Source of the DNA: M3007 sp031425155
GTDB lineage: Bacteria; Bacteroidota; Bacteroidia; Chitinophagales; Saprospiraceae
Direction of reading: 5' to 3'
DNA: 64,000 bases
Assembly (NCBI GenBank): GCA_031425155.1
Contig: JANPIV010000003.1
Span: 16,295 to 80,294, forward strand
The notes under the pieces were generated by a model, which was not told where the DNA came from, made no database searches, and was given only the letters and a program-made list of their open reading frames with translations. How positions within the stretch are numbered: position 1 is the first letter of the stretch; the number at the start of each line of letters is the position of its first letter. The position numbers and the translations under genes are program-made. Shown one piece after another: positions 36,501-44,857 of this stretch.

Positions 36501-37505
36501 ATCGCGACCAGTGTGTGGAGCCTGATCGGCAAACGCGTGGCCTCGGATGGCCTGGCAGGGGATGCTTACGGTTCCAGTGTGTCTATTGATGGAGACTTTG
36601 CCGCCATCGGTGCTCCTATGGATGACTATGCAGGCAACAGGATCAACGCCGGCTCGGTCTATGTAAATGAAAATCTTTCCAATGCCTGGTCGGAAATCGC
36701 GCATCTGCACGCATCCGATTATTTAAGGGATGATAACTATGGTACCAGCGTGGCTATCAGCGGTGCTAACCTGTTCGTAGGGTCTCCTCTGAATGACGTG
36801 AGTGCCAAGCAAAACGCCGGTTCCGTGTATGTACACTTTCAGGATGAAGGTGGCATCAATGCCTGGGGCGAAGTAGAGAACTTGATTGCTGATGACTTTA
36901 CGGCGGCTGACCAGTTTGGTATCAGCGTAGCAGCAGATGGCGATGTAGTCGCTATTGGCGCACATTTCGATGATGTTCATGGTTTCCACTCCGGTTCGGG
37001 CTATATTTTTGATGGTTCCGGTGGCTGGTTGCAGGTGGCAAAATTAGATGATGCCTTTGGCGAATTAAATGACAATTTTGGCTACGCAATTGGTCTAAGC
37101 GGCACTACCGTGATTATTGGCGCGTGGAAAGACGATAACTTCGACGTCCTCGATCAGGGTTCGGTTTCTATCTTCGACGATTGCTCCAACCTGTTCCAAT
37201 CCCAGGCGGAGAATCGCGAAGAAGCAGTCGCTACGCCATTGCCTGCTAAGGCTGGAAAAGTGCTGTGCGCGCCCAACCCGGCTACGGATATCATCAATAT
37301 AGACGTGACATTGCCACAGGAAGAAGCCGTGCGGATTACCGTTTGCGATGCAACGGGCCGTCTGCTCGAAACGGTGTTTGATGGCAAATCTGCCGCAGAA
37401 TCACGCTTCCAGTGGGATGGTGGCCGCTATGGACGCGGGGTCTATTTCATCCGGGTACAATCGGCCAGTGTCAGCAAAGTAGTGTCGGTGACGATACTGC
37501 GCTAA
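30597..37505 (+). CDS. Giant secreted HYR/FG-GAP protein with T9SS sorting domain
   Basis: 2,302-residue surface or secreted protein. A signal peptide (hydrophobic run PVLFLLTLLSGLLLLSVGTHAQ) leads to about five VCBS/FG-GAP-like repeats of the form FVDIDNDGDKDCFVG, a calcium-type DxDxDG pattern, to about residue 345. Residues about 345-1700 are many HYR/Ig-like modules (VTDNVAPV, NCSxP, CSFTVTVTDNQ). Two MopE-type metal-binding motifs, CGNGIDDDCNPATS (about 1675) and CGNGIDDDCDGLTDAADPDC (about 1775), precede about seven integrin-type FG-GAP repeats (YFGSSVDIDGDIAVVGAHYDD). The last 80 residues are a T9SS sorting domain (CAPNPATDIINI, GRGVYFIRVQ). Probably an adhesin or matrix protein. The start at 30597 gives the signal peptide. 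Confidence 0.93.
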   Translation: MKIFTHYPVAAPQSLFVSASLHRPHYLTGQPVLFLLTLLSGLLLLSVGTHAQPFNLNTVNHPLITANTGGRSAPVFVDIDNDGDKDCFVGSTDGTIWFYKNLGTATAPMFVLQSNGANPMNGQDVGNYSKPAFVDIDADGDFDCFSGAGDGTIYFFLNEGSASAPLFSALTDPITANGTIDGNPFFDVSAGVNSAPAFIDIDNDGDYDCFIGRGSTSNSILYYRNDGDNMVPFYVSVLLQNPLFNQSISNATPTFVDIDSDGDLDCFVGRADGRFLYYMNNGGIPNTFAPFTSPLDVGTPNPKDISSSNTDYSVPTFVDIDGDGDLDAFSGRSTGALVFYKNESCLNAPQITACPNMTVSLTAGSASTANAGIVANNNGCAGSLNTTYSIATVGCSNYPSAQVTATVTNTTNFRSTTCTYTVSVTDNVAPVNGYAGAPACSATPYYVDLGPNGTAFMGTIDPATVIKTFTDNSGCTPIYTISAQPPAVFSFNCNNIVTSPAYTLTLRATDGAGNFTSCTQNIQVRDNTPPVAPVQNLTNFPTIPLTTCSNAPVSYTVPTPAMGLDNCLGAITPLATPAMPASFPVGTTTVTWTYWDTYGNNTTRTQLVTVTNSVTPSMTSTCPPSVTVNSSAGSDNVSGDCQAAVTWTPPVATDCDGDYNPGLGIGSIIGSHTPGAFFPVGPPTTVVYYATDAAGHIGICTFNVTVVDNEIPTITNPPALAGGFNEAIAAQAQGVCGRIVTWTTPTLPANSVISDNCSLASALVYRVEVRRSPFGVADIVNYQSGGLFAFGSYQLFYFVRDNSNNSLLLKQSATIVVSDGQFPSIVCPSNQQLNTEQGVCTADLQLPSTVVQMSDNCGAPTLTGPFTDAGLSVPATLVSGSKYRFSGMSTVYFKATDSNALTASCSFTVTVTDNQVPVLSAGCPPSATPVQLNAGASCTASYTLPVITATDNCTSPITPVIRVDNVVVAGPSVTLSEGSHTVSFTATDARPNSTACSYTVEVRNTVAPTFANCPGGIGATMNVNVSPTNTCVHTLTGSSFTGLTQLNLSGGGAGCDLGIMSFARLTSGGPVSLPLGTGLPLGMNVLRATVSDFSGNTASCQFSVMVQDLQAPVAKICPPANNQTIFTAANSCTATPQIAVPTIEDNCSLQSTTATVANSNVNSGNPLPFTLNTPLQKGTNIITYNGVDASGNVGGFCTFTVTVTDNVKPTFTAASCTPVTVNTNGPTCNPVATWNTPSATDNCSGVPAITQTLGAASGSTFALSGSPYTIRYQAQDASGNTETCQFLVTIVDNTGPAFTTCPTSPAPFNIVTGCVASYTWADPTGVTDCTTSPAQPSFTGPVLTPTASVTGNASARTASFFVGTTVVRYTATDALGNTSVCSFSVVVNNNSTPVFTNCPVSPLATVSVPAGANCSAVLTAALLNDPLYRPAATSECSDPVVTYTSSYTDSPNPSTPQALPYTQSVSTALAQQLRVTWTATKGNQTATCTKRIVIVDQTAPVLTCSPYTVVVDVPGNNFISSSSPNFNPRTTITVSDNCASLTASNVNATPTLLAQYPVGNSVINWVVSDGTNNSTCSQQITVQSTACTATTATMAGCTAAVATFQDAQGCPASISVTPAMVGLSATDNCGNAVTVIPTVSTLSATGTAQTVTFTATVGASVATCVKSIIVTPFAEICGNGIDDDCNPATSDVCPVNPAPTFVGCPLNSVLTVNAANCSATGTFTAPATVPAGLTVTTTGATSPYQNGAVITYTASNGNGTATCTRTITVNPAAAEVCGNGIDDDCDGLTDAADPDCGAIPGNCAVVRRLASDGLANDYFGSSVDIDGDIAVVGAHYDDNPGMNSGGVYVLARGVNNTWLQVAKISPTDGTSSAGDWFGRSVAIDGDYIVVGAPQEAGSGGIYVFRKGATAATWTQVARFVDATGVTGDQLGYAVDISENYIIAGAPNDEPVGALANSNNGSVSIYQRNIATSVWSLIGKRVASDGLAGDAYGSSVSIDGDFAAIGAPMDDYAGNRINAGSVYVNENLSNAWSEIAHLHASDYLRDDNYGTSVAISGANLFVGSPLNDVSAKQNAGSVYVHFQDEGGINAWGEVENLIADDFTAADQFGISVAADGDVVAIGAHFDDVHGFHSGSGYIFDGSGGWLQVAKLDDAFGELNDNFGYAIGLSGTTVIIGAWKDDNFDVLDQGSVSIFDDCSNLFQSQAENREEAVATPLPAKAGKVLCAPNPATDIINIDVTLPQEEAVRITVCDATGRLLETVFDGKSAAESRFQWDGGRYGRGVYFIRVQSASVSKVVSVTILR

Positions 37506-37563
37506 GGGTAAAGAGGAACCCTGTTCCTTTCTGATTATGGAATTTGAATGAATGATAATAACA

Positions 37564-37601
37564 GAGGCCGCCCCGGAGCAATCCGGGGCGGCCTCGCTTT
37601 T
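37564..37601 (+). terminator. Rho-independent terminator of the giant surface protein
   Basis: GAGGCCGCCCCGGA pairs perfectly with TCCGGGGCGGCCTC across a GCAA loop, followed by GCTTTT. It lies 58 bases after the stop codon. Confidence 0.85.
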
Positions 37602-37605
37602 GTAA

Positions 37606-37632
37606 GGCCAACCTTTGGGCTGGCCTTTTTTG
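37606..37632. terminator. Second terminator hairpin
   Basis: GGCCAACC and GGCTGGCC form a second short hairpin followed by TTTTTTGTT immediately downstream of the first, giving tandem termination before the convergent protease gene. Confidence 0.6.
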
Positions 37633-37715
37633 TTCCATTTATAAAAGCAAATGAGCCAGCCCGAATTTCCGGAATGACTCATTTGCTAATTTTTATTTGA
37701 TTGATAATCAATTTG

Positions 37716-39347
37716 TTAGCCTTGAATGCCCAGCAGTGTTTTATAACGCACCGGATCATTCAGCAGACGCACGGCTTCATCCACTTCCGGGTCATTTTTC
37801 AGACCCTTGCGCACTTTGCCGCGTTGAAAATAATAACGGCCCACTATTTCCTGTTCAATTTCGTGGACGATGCGGGACTTGTTTTTTTCCACCGCCACTT
37901 TCTTTTCGGCAGCCATTTTTTTGGTCAGATCATCAAAATCAGGACCGAGCGTAATATTTTCGTTAGCGGCAGCGGCCCGTAATTCCACCATTTTTTGCTC
38001 TGCCACGGTTTGGTAGGTAAAGTTCTTGCCTTGCACGAAGCGGTTGAAGTCGTCCCACTCATTGAACGCGAAAATCTCCACGGAATCAATCGTGGTGTGT
38101 TTCAGCGCAAATTGCGTGGCGTAGTCAAAAATAATATTCTGATCCAGCAGGGCCTTCACCACGCCGGTGGCGGTATCATGGGGTAAAACCACGTCCGGCT
38201 TAATGCCACCCCCATCGGAGACCGCGCGTCCGCCCCGGGTTTTGAACTGGCCACGTTCTGTTTCGGGAATATCCACCGGCTTACCGTCTTTATAACGCAC
38301 CGCCTGAATACAGCGACCGGAAGGCGTATAATATTTGGCTGTCGTCAATTTGATTTTTGAATTATAACCGATCTCTTTCATGTTTTGCACCAGCCCTTTA
38401 CCGAAACTGCGCTGACCCATGATGACCGCCCGGTCCAAATCCTGCAAGGCCCCGGAAGTGACTTCGCTGGCCGACGCGCTATGGGCATCCACCAGTACTA
38501 CCACGGGAATATCTTCATCCACCGGCGGATTTTGGGTTTTAAAAGAAATATTCCATTCCGGCACCTTTCCTTTGGTGCTCACCACAAATTCGCCCTGCGG
38601 CACAAACACATTCACCAGATTGACGGCTTCGTTGAGCAAACCGCCGCCATTGCCGCGCAGATCAAGAATGACGCCTTTGAGGGCCTTGTCTTTATTCTTC
38701 ATCGCCCGCAGTGCGTTGGCCACATTTTCTCCTGCATCCTGTGTGTAGGTCGTCAGGTTAACATAGCCAATATGCTCGGCGACCAAGCCGGAATGGGGCA
38801 CGTTAGGGATGTTTACTTCATCGCGCAATAGTTTGATTTTCAAATCCTTAGTCTCTCCCGGACGGCGTACCAGCAGCTCCGCTTCGGTGCCCGGATAGCC
38901 GCGCAAAAAATCCAGCACCTGCGCCTCTTTTTTGCCTTTGGCACTCTGCCCGTCCACGCTGACGATGGCGTCGCCTACCTTCAGACCGGCTTTATGGGCG
39001 GGGCTGCCTTCATATATTTCGGAGATCACCACCCACTCGCCAATGTCTTTGGCGACGGCACCGACCCCATTATATCGGCCATCACCCTGAATGCGATACC
39101 CTTCGATGTCAGTTTCAGAAAAATAATTGGTGTATGGATCAAGGCCACCGAGCATAGCATCCATGCCCCGGCGCATCACCTGGTTGGGATCCAGCTCGTC
39201 CACATAAGCCTGATTGAGTTCTTTATAGGCGTTGGCGAAGATTTCGAGGTTTTTGGATATTTCAAAGTAGCGGCGTTGCCCGTGAGCAGGTACCACCAAC
39301 AGGCTAAGTCCGAAGAGTAGCGGGAATGCGAAACGTATTTTGTGCAT
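37716..39347 (-). CDS. S41 family C-terminal processing protease (CtpA-like)
   Basis: 543-residue exported serine protease. Signal peptide MHKIRFAFPLLFGLSLLVVPAHGQ ends about residue 24. A PDZ domain at about 75-165 shows YEGSPAHKAGLKVGDAIVSVDG. The S41 core has GYVNLTTYTQDAGENVANAL and LDLRGNGGGLLNEAVNLVNVF, with catalytic Ser in HSASASEVTSGALQDL and Lys in GQRSFGKGLVQ. The C-terminal DUF3340-like helical tail is typical of Bacteroidota. The open frame continues to 39455, but the ATG at 39347 provides the signal peptide. It likely processes periplasmic or envelope proteins. Monocistronic and convergent with the giant protein. Confidence 0.94.
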   Translation of the reverse strand: MHKIRFAFPLLFGLSLLVVPAHGQRRYFEISKNLEIFANAYKELNQAYVDELDPNQVMRRGMDAMLGGLDPYTNYFSETDIEGYRIQGDGRYNGVGAVAKDIGEWVVISEIYEGSPAHKAGLKVGDAIVSVDGQSAKGKKEAQVLDFLRGYPGTEAELLVRRPGETKDLKIKLLRDEVNIPNVPHSGLVAEHIGYVNLTTYTQDAGENVANALRAMKNKDKALKGVILDLRGNGGGLLNEAVNLVNVFVPQGEFVVSTKGKVPEWNISFKTQNPPVDEDIPVVVLVDAHSASASEVTSGALQDLDRAVIMGQRSFGKGLVQNMKEIGYNSKIKLTTAKYYTPSGRCIQAVRYKDGKPVDIPETERGQFKTRGGRAVSDGGGIKPDVVLPHDTATGVVKALLDQNIIFDYATQFALKHTTIDSVEIFAFNEWDDFNRFVQGKNFTYQTVAEQKMVELRAAAANENITLGPDFDDLTKKMAAEKKVAVEKNKSRIVHEIEQEIVGRYYFQRGKVRKGLKNDPEVDEAVRLLNDPVRYKTLLGIQG

Positions 39348-39712
39348 AGCGTAGAATTGTGTTTGGAAAAATAACCAGGCTGGAAACAGCAAGCCAGGCT
39401 GATGGACCAACAGCCGGGCGTTAACGATAAAAAGCAATGATTTAGTAGTCGGCAACTCCGCAATTGCTAGTTTTACAGAGTTATGACGACGAAACTAAAT
39501 TGTGGACGAGAATTTTTTGAACATCAAAAATAATCTGTTCAGTATTATATTAGGGGTAAAAACGGCCTATTTTGAAAAAACATCCTTTTCCGGTAACTGT
39601 TTAGGTAGCCGTAGTGCGGCGAAATAGTTGTCTTTTCAAAATATCAGCCGTTTAGTTTTAAAAGTTATTTCCTGCCGAAAGCCGCTGGTAAAGCACTACA
39701 AGCGCACACTTT
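39348..39712. other. Intergenic region between two minus-strand genes
   Basis: About 365 bases with no gene, repeat or structured RNA recognised. A minus-strand TATTTTTG at 39525-39532 fits TAnnTTTG but is 180 bases from the protease start, so its role is uncertain. Confidence 0.4.
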
Positions 39713-40471
39713 TTACGCCAAAAATCGTTTTATGACTTCCAGCAATGCGACCGGCTGATCGGCATGTACCCAGTGCCCCGCTTCTTCGAGGGTGACGATT
39801 TCGGCCTGCGGAAATAGTTTTTTAATGAGGGGAATATCGGCATCGGTGATATAATCGGAGCGACTGCCACGTACAAACAGAGTGGGTTTATCGAACGGTT
39901 CGCCGCTCACCGGGGCCAGAATATCCATGTAATGCTGCCAAAGTACCGGCAAATTCATTTTCCAGGAAAAACGATTATTATCTTGACGGGTCAGGTTTTT
40001 CAACAAAAACTGCCGCGTACCAAAATCCGGAATGCGGTCAGCCAGATAAGCGTCGGCCTCCTGACGCGTAGTGATGGCAGCCAGATCCAAATCCAGCAAT
40101 GCCTGAAAAATATCGCCCTGATTATCGTTTCCGGCTCTGGGTGCAATGTCCACCACGACCAATCGTTCTACCATATCGGGATGGCTCAGGGCCAGTTGCA
40201 TGGCCGCTTTGCCGCCCATACTATGACCGACGACCGCAGTGCTGAACACCCAGCGCTCTTCCAGAAACATACGCACGTCCTCCGCCAGATCGGTGTAGGT
40301 ATGGCCGGGCACATGCGGCGACCGGCCATGATTGCGCTGATCGGGGACAATTACCGTATGTGTAGTGGCCAGGCCTTTGGCAATGGTTTGCCAGTTGTCG
40401 GAGAAGCCAAACAATCCGTGCAGAATCAGCACCGGACTGCCCTGACCAAATTCGCGGGCGTAAAGTTCCAT
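39713..40471 (-). CDS. Alpha/beta hydrolase, YbfF-like esterase
   Basis: 252-residue cytosolic serine hydrolase close to the E. coli YbfF esterase. Visible features are LHGLFGFSDNWQTIAKGLA, VPDQRNHGRSPH, the nucleophile elbow VVGHSMGGKAAMQLAL, LFVRGSRSDYI for the acid residue and EAGHWVHADQP for the histidine. All three catalytic residues are present. Physiological substrates are unknown; thioesters and small esters are usual for relatives. It is monocistronic and divergent from the cyclase gene across a 290-base gap with no recognisable features. Confidence 0.9.
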   Translation of the reverse strand: MELYAREFGQGSPVLILHGLFGFSDNWQTIAKGLATTHTVIVPDQRNHGRSPHVPGHTYTDLAEDVRMFLEERWVFSTAVVGHSMGGKAAMQLALSHPDMVERLVVVDIAPRAGNDNQGDIFQALLDLDLAAITTRQEADAYLADRIPDFGTRQFLLKNLTRQDNNRFSWKMNLPVLWQHYMDILAPVSGEPFDKPTLFVRGSRSDYITDADIPLIKKLFPQAEIVTLEEAGHWVHADQPVALLEVIKRFLA

Positions 40472-40762
40472 GTTAAATTAATGTGGTCAATGAATAAATG
40501 TGGTCAATGTAATCAATCCCGCTCCTAATGCGGAGCAAATTATAAATGTGTTGGCTTTCAATTGATTTCTTCAAAGATGGCCTTATTTTTTTGGAGATAA
40601 TTAGTGCCAAAAAATGACAGAGGCATGTTCTAAAGGATAATATTGGCACAAGATATTGATTATCAACCTTTTCATAAACCTTTATCATCCCTTATCAACC
40701 ACTGCCTTCCAGCGAATAAAAAATCATCGTAACTTCACGCCGCATCAACACTGCCTGCTGAT

Positions 40763-43700
40763 TTGAAACACTTCCTGCCACATTTTATCCAGGAAAATTA
40801 TCGCCACGGCCTGCTCGAGGGGCGGCTGTACGCCTACACGATGTTCGTTGACCTCAGCGGATTCACCCGCCTGACGGAAACGCTCATGCGCAAAGGACCG
40901 GAGGGCGCCGAAGAATTGTCGTACGCGCTCAATCATATTTTTCAGCCCACGGTGGCTTTGGTCTATCGCCAGGGCGGGTTTATTCCCTATTTTGCCGGGG
41001 ATAGCTTTACGGCCATTTTTCCCAACCACCACAGTGGGGCCGCCAACGCCGATGCGGTGGCCATCGCCAGCAAAGTCATTCACGCTGCCCAGTCCACCCT
41101 GCACCGTTTTGTGCGGGCGCAGGAGGAGGAAGATTCACTGCTCGCCGAACACCACATTGGTATCAAAATCGGCCTGTCGGAAGGAGAGGTAGAGTGGGGC
41201 GTAGTGGGCAATAAGCGTAAATCCTACTACTTCCGTGGCTTGCCCATCGAGGGCTGCTCGCAAGCCCAGGTACGCGCCAACAGCCTGGAAATGGTCTGCG
41301 ATGAACGGTTTGCCGCCTATTTGTACCCGTTGGGACTGACCGCAGAAGACCTGGGTGACGGGTACCTGCGCATTCGGGAGCCGCTTTCGGGCAGTACGGC
41401 CCCCAGCGACCTCACCGATGCCAAAGACATTCAGGAAAATCCGGTAAATCTCCCCGCACCCGATCCGGCGATCATGGCCGAATTTCTGCCTAAAGAGGTC
41501 TTTACGGAAAATAATAAGGGCGAGTTCCGCAATGTAGTCAGCGTGTTCCTGTCATTTGCAGGAGTGGACAGCCACGTTGCCCTCGACCATTTTGCTTCTG
41601 CTGTGCTGGAGCAGGTGGAGAATTTTGGCGGCTATTTGAAAGAAATTGACTTTGGCGACAAAGGCGGTATCATGTTTTGCCTGTTTGGCGCGCCCATTTC
41701 TTTTGAAAATAATACGGAACGGGCCCTCGAATTCATTGCTTCGGTGCAGGATGACCTGCGTGATCTGGCCAACCTGACCGGCGCGCGCTATCGCATCGGC
41801 ATCACGGCAGGCACGGCTTTTACTGGCGTGATCGGGAGCGAAGAACGCTGCCAATACGCGGCAGTGGGTGCGCGGGTCAATCTGGGTGCCCGCCTGATGA
41901 TGAAAGCGGCTTGGGGGGAAGTCATGGCCGACGAAAATGTCCAGCGCAACCGGAATTTCAAATTCATCTTCCGGGGAGAAGCCCAATACAAGGGTTTTGA
42001 ACAGCATATTCCCACTTATACGCTGGCGGGCCGCAGTTTGTCGGGGCGAGCCAGTTATGTAGGCGGCTATGTGGGTCGCCAGGACGAACAAAATGCACTC
42101 TACTCTTTTGCCGGCCCACTGCGGTTTGGCGATTTTGCGGGTGTGGCCTTTGTCTTTGGCGAAGCCGGTATTGGCAAAAGCCGGTTGAGTTATGAGTTTC
42201 GTCGCCGCCTGCGCGAGTCCATGACCGTCAGCTGGTTCACCTGCCAGAGCGACCAGATACTGCGTAAGCCGTTCAATCCTTTTATTTATTTCCTGAAAAA
42301 TTATTTTGATCAAAGTCCGGAAAACACGCCTGACCGTAACCGGGAGTTATTTGAAAATAACTTCACAGAACTGCAAAATGACCTGCTTGATAATCGCCAC
42401 CCGGAAGCGGATGCTGTACGTCGGGAAATAGCCCGCACCAAAAGCGTACTGGCGGCCCTGGTGGGTATTCAAATGCCCGGCTCGCTGTGGGAACAACTGG
42501 ATGCCCGGGGCCGCTACCAGAATGCACTGGCGGCTATGGCCAACGTGTTTGTGGCGGAATCGCTGCTACAACCCGCCGTGATCGAACTGGAAGACGCGCA
42601 CTGGTACGACGATATGTCGCGGGAATTTATGGCCCAGTTCATTCGCCGGGCGCGGGGTTATCCGATTCTGTTCCTGGCCAGCAGCCGCTACGAAGACGAT
42701 GGCAGCCGCGCCCACATCCTGCGGCCCAATGTGCTGCAAGAGCTGGATGTGCCCATGCTGGAACTGGATTTGAATTTTTTGCAACCCAATGATTTAAAGG
42801 CTTTTGCCCAGACCCGGCTCGGCGGCGAATTGCATCCCGATCTGCTGGAACTGCTGCAGCGCATGACGCAGGGCAATCCTTTTTATATTGAGCAAATGGC
42901 CGATTATTTCCAGGAAGCCAATTTGCTGAAAAATACGGACGGCGTACTCCAGCTGCACAACGAGGATATTCAGATCAGCGACTCGGTGAAGCAGATCATG
43001 ATGGCGCGTATTGACCGCCTGAGTGGCCTGGTGAAAGAGACGGTGAAAGCCGCAGCGGTCATCGGTCGGGAGTTTGAACTGCCCGTGCTGAGTGCCGTGA
43101 TGGCCCGCCAGGAAGAGTTTGCGCTGCGCAATGGCGACCTCGAAATGGTGCTGCGCGAACAAATCCAGACGGCAGAAAAATGGCAGGTATGGTATGCCAT
43201 GAACGAGTTGCGTTATATTTTCCGGCACTCGCTGCTGCGGGAGGCCGCCTACGATATGCAACTCCGTACGCGTCTGCGCGAGCTGCACCAACTGATAGCC
43301 GAGGCCATCGAGCAGCTGTACCCCAATTCCGAGGAACGCTACGTGGATCTGGCTTTTCATTTTGGCGAAGCCGAAGATATTCGGAACACCAATAAGTACT
43401 TGGAGAAAGCCGCCCGCTATGCCCAGCGCAATTTCCAGAACCGGCAGGCACTCAAATTTTATGAGCAACTCATTCAAAATCTGGATGGTAAGGGCAAAAA
43501 GAACAAGAAAATCATCAAATTTTTGCTGCGCAAAGGCTCCGTCCACGAGCTGGTGGGCCAATGGGACGAGAGCGAGGCCGACTACCGCAGTGCGCTGGAA
43601 CGGGCCAAAATGCTCAATGACTGGTACCTGATCGGACGGGCCAACCGTCGGCTGGGCCAGCTGCTGATGCTGAGGGGCAATTATACGGATGCCAAAAAAC

Positions 43701-44857
43701 ACCTCGACGTAGCCATTACCTGTTTCGAGCTGGCCACCGACCAGATCGGTACGGCCAAGACGTATGGCAATCTCGGCACTTTCTTTTTCCGGCAAAGCAA
43801 TTATATGGCCGCCAAAAGCTGGTTTGCCAAAGCGATTGAGATCAATCGTTCGGTGCATCGGGAGGCGGAGAATGCCACGATTGTCGCCAATCTCGGCCTG
43901 ACGTTTATGAATCAGGGAAATTATGACGAGGGCATTCGCTGGCTGGAAGAGCAGCTGGATATTGCCGAGCGAGCGGCTGATAAACAGGGACTTACCACCC
44001 TGTACACCAATCTCGGTATTATTTATTTAGAAAAAAACAGCCTCGATAGTGCCTTGCTTTGCCTCGAAAAAGGCCTGGCACTATCCGAAGAATTGGGTAA
44101 TAAACTACTGATGACGATTTGCATCGGCAGCATTGGTTCGGTGTGGGAAAAGAAGGGCGATTACACCAAAGCCATGCAAAATTTCGAGCGCGACCTGCTG
44201 CTCGTGCGCGAACTGGGCGACAAACAAGGGACCGCTATTGCCTGTGGTTTGATCGGCGATCTGCTGTCTGTGATCGGCGAATTTGACCGGGCGATTGACT
44301 ATCTGGAACAAAATCTGGTGCTCAGCAAGGCGTTGAATTATAAAAAAGGAGTAGCCAAAGCCTTGAATACCCTGGGCGATACCTGGTTTTATAAAGGTGA
44401 TTATGCCCGCAGTATTGGCTTTTATAATGAGGCCATCGAACATGCGCGGGCGATGGGCAACAAGTTGGTGCTGGGCTATTCGCTGGTGGAAAAAGGGCTG
44501 GTCCACGTGCATATCGGCGAACTGTCCGTAGCCCGCCAGCTGCTGGAAGAGGGCCGTGATATTGCGCTGGCACTCGGCAATGCCGACCTTACTTTTGGGT
44601 CCAATATTTTACGCGCCCAGGTCATTATTGCCGAAGGCAACCGCCCCGAAGCACTGCGCCAACTGCATCAGCTGCTGGCCCTGGCGCGTACCGAACGCGA
44701 AGAAGCCGCCGTGCATTTTGAATTGCGCCAGATAGTGGATCAGCCAGCGGCACACCGGCAGCGCGCCCTCTCGCTCTATCGCAGTATGTATGCCCGCACT
44801 CCCCAGTATGTCTATCGTATTCGCATCGAAGAATTGGAAAAAGAGGCTGACACATGA
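40763..44857 (+). CDS. Double class III cyclase-domain / AAA ATPase / TPR protein
   Basis: 1,364 residues in a MalT/STAND-like layout. First cyclase homology domain about 20-185, with metal-ligand MFVDLSGFTRLTE and FAGDSFTAIF. Second at about 255-410 (VFLSFAGVDSHVALDHF, YAAVGARVNLGARLM); its first metal Asp is missing (VFLSFAG), so it is probably a non-catalytic partner. ATPase with Walker A GEAGIGKS at about 466 and Walker B VIELEDAHWYD at about 606. About ten TPRs fill residues 890-1350 (AKTYGNLGTFFFRQSNYMAA). Such fusions are predicted signal-transducing cyclases regulated by ATP and ligand. The start is TTG, with conserved residues KHFLPHFIQ before the domain. It overlaps the permease gene by four bases (ATGA). 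Confidence 0.88.
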   Translation: MKHFLPHFIQENYRHGLLEGRLYAYTMFVDLSGFTRLTETLMRKGPEGAEELSYALNHIFQPTVALVYRQGGFIPYFAGDSFTAIFPNHHSGAANADAVAIASKVIHAAQSTLHRFVRAQEEEDSLLAEHHIGIKIGLSEGEVEWGVVGNKRKSYYFRGLPIEGCSQAQVRANSLEMVCDERFAAYLYPLGLTAEDLGDGYLRIREPLSGSTAPSDLTDAKDIQENPVNLPAPDPAIMAEFLPKEVFTENNKGEFRNVVSVFLSFAGVDSHVALDHFASAVLEQVENFGGYLKEIDFGDKGGIMFCLFGAPISFENNTERALEFIASVQDDLRDLANLTGARYRIGITAGTAFTGVIGSEERCQYAAVGARVNLGARLMMKAAWGEVMADENVQRNRNFKFIFRGEAQYKGFEQHIPTYTLAGRSLSGRASYVGGYVGRQDEQNALYSFAGPLRFGDFAGVAFVFGEAGIGKSRLSYEFRRRLRESMTVSWFTCQSDQILRKPFNPFIYFLKNYFDQSPENTPDRNRELFENNFTELQNDLLDNRHPEADAVRREIARTKSVLAALVGIQMPGSLWEQLDARGRYQNALAAMANVFVAESLLQPAVIELEDAHWYDDMSREFMAQFIRRARGYPILFLASSRYEDDGSRAHILRPNVLQELDVPMLELDLNFLQPNDLKAFAQTRLGGELHPDLLELLQRMTQGNPFYIEQMADYFQEANLLKNTDGVLQLHNEDIQISDSVKQIMMARIDRLSGLVKETVKAAAVIGREFELPVLSAVMARQEEFALRNGDLEMVLREQIQTAEKWQVWYAMNELRYIFRHSLLREAAYDMQLRTRLRELHQLIAEAIEQLYPNSEERYVDLAFHFGEAEDIRNTNKYLEKAARYAQRNFQNRQALKFYEQLIQNLDGKGKKNKKIIKFLLRKGSVHELVGQWDESEADYRSALERAKMLNDWYLIGRANRRLGQLLMLRGNYTDAKKHLDVAITCFELATDQIGTAKTYGNLGTFFFRQSNYMAAKSWFAKAIEINRSVHREAENATIVANLGLTFMNQGNYDEGIRWLEEQLDIAERAADKQGLTTLYTNLGIIYLEKNSLDSALLCLEKGLALSEELGNKLLMTICIGSIGSVWEKKGDYTKAMQNFERDLLLVRELGDKQGTAIACGLIGDLLSVIGEFDRAIDYLEQNLVLSKALNYKKGVAKALNTLGDTWFYKGDYARSIGFYNEAIEHARAMGNKLVLGYSLVEKGLVHVHIGELSVARQLLEEGRDIALALGNADLTFGSNILRAQVIIAEGNRPEALRQLHQLLALARTEREEAAVHFELRQIVDQPAAHRQRALSLYRSMYARTPQYVYRIRIEELEKEADT

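Noticed and set aside
35277..36710. 477-codon minus-strand open frame over the same gene, and a related one at 34455-35261
   Set aside because: Same antisense artefact of repetitive, GC-skewed coding DNA.
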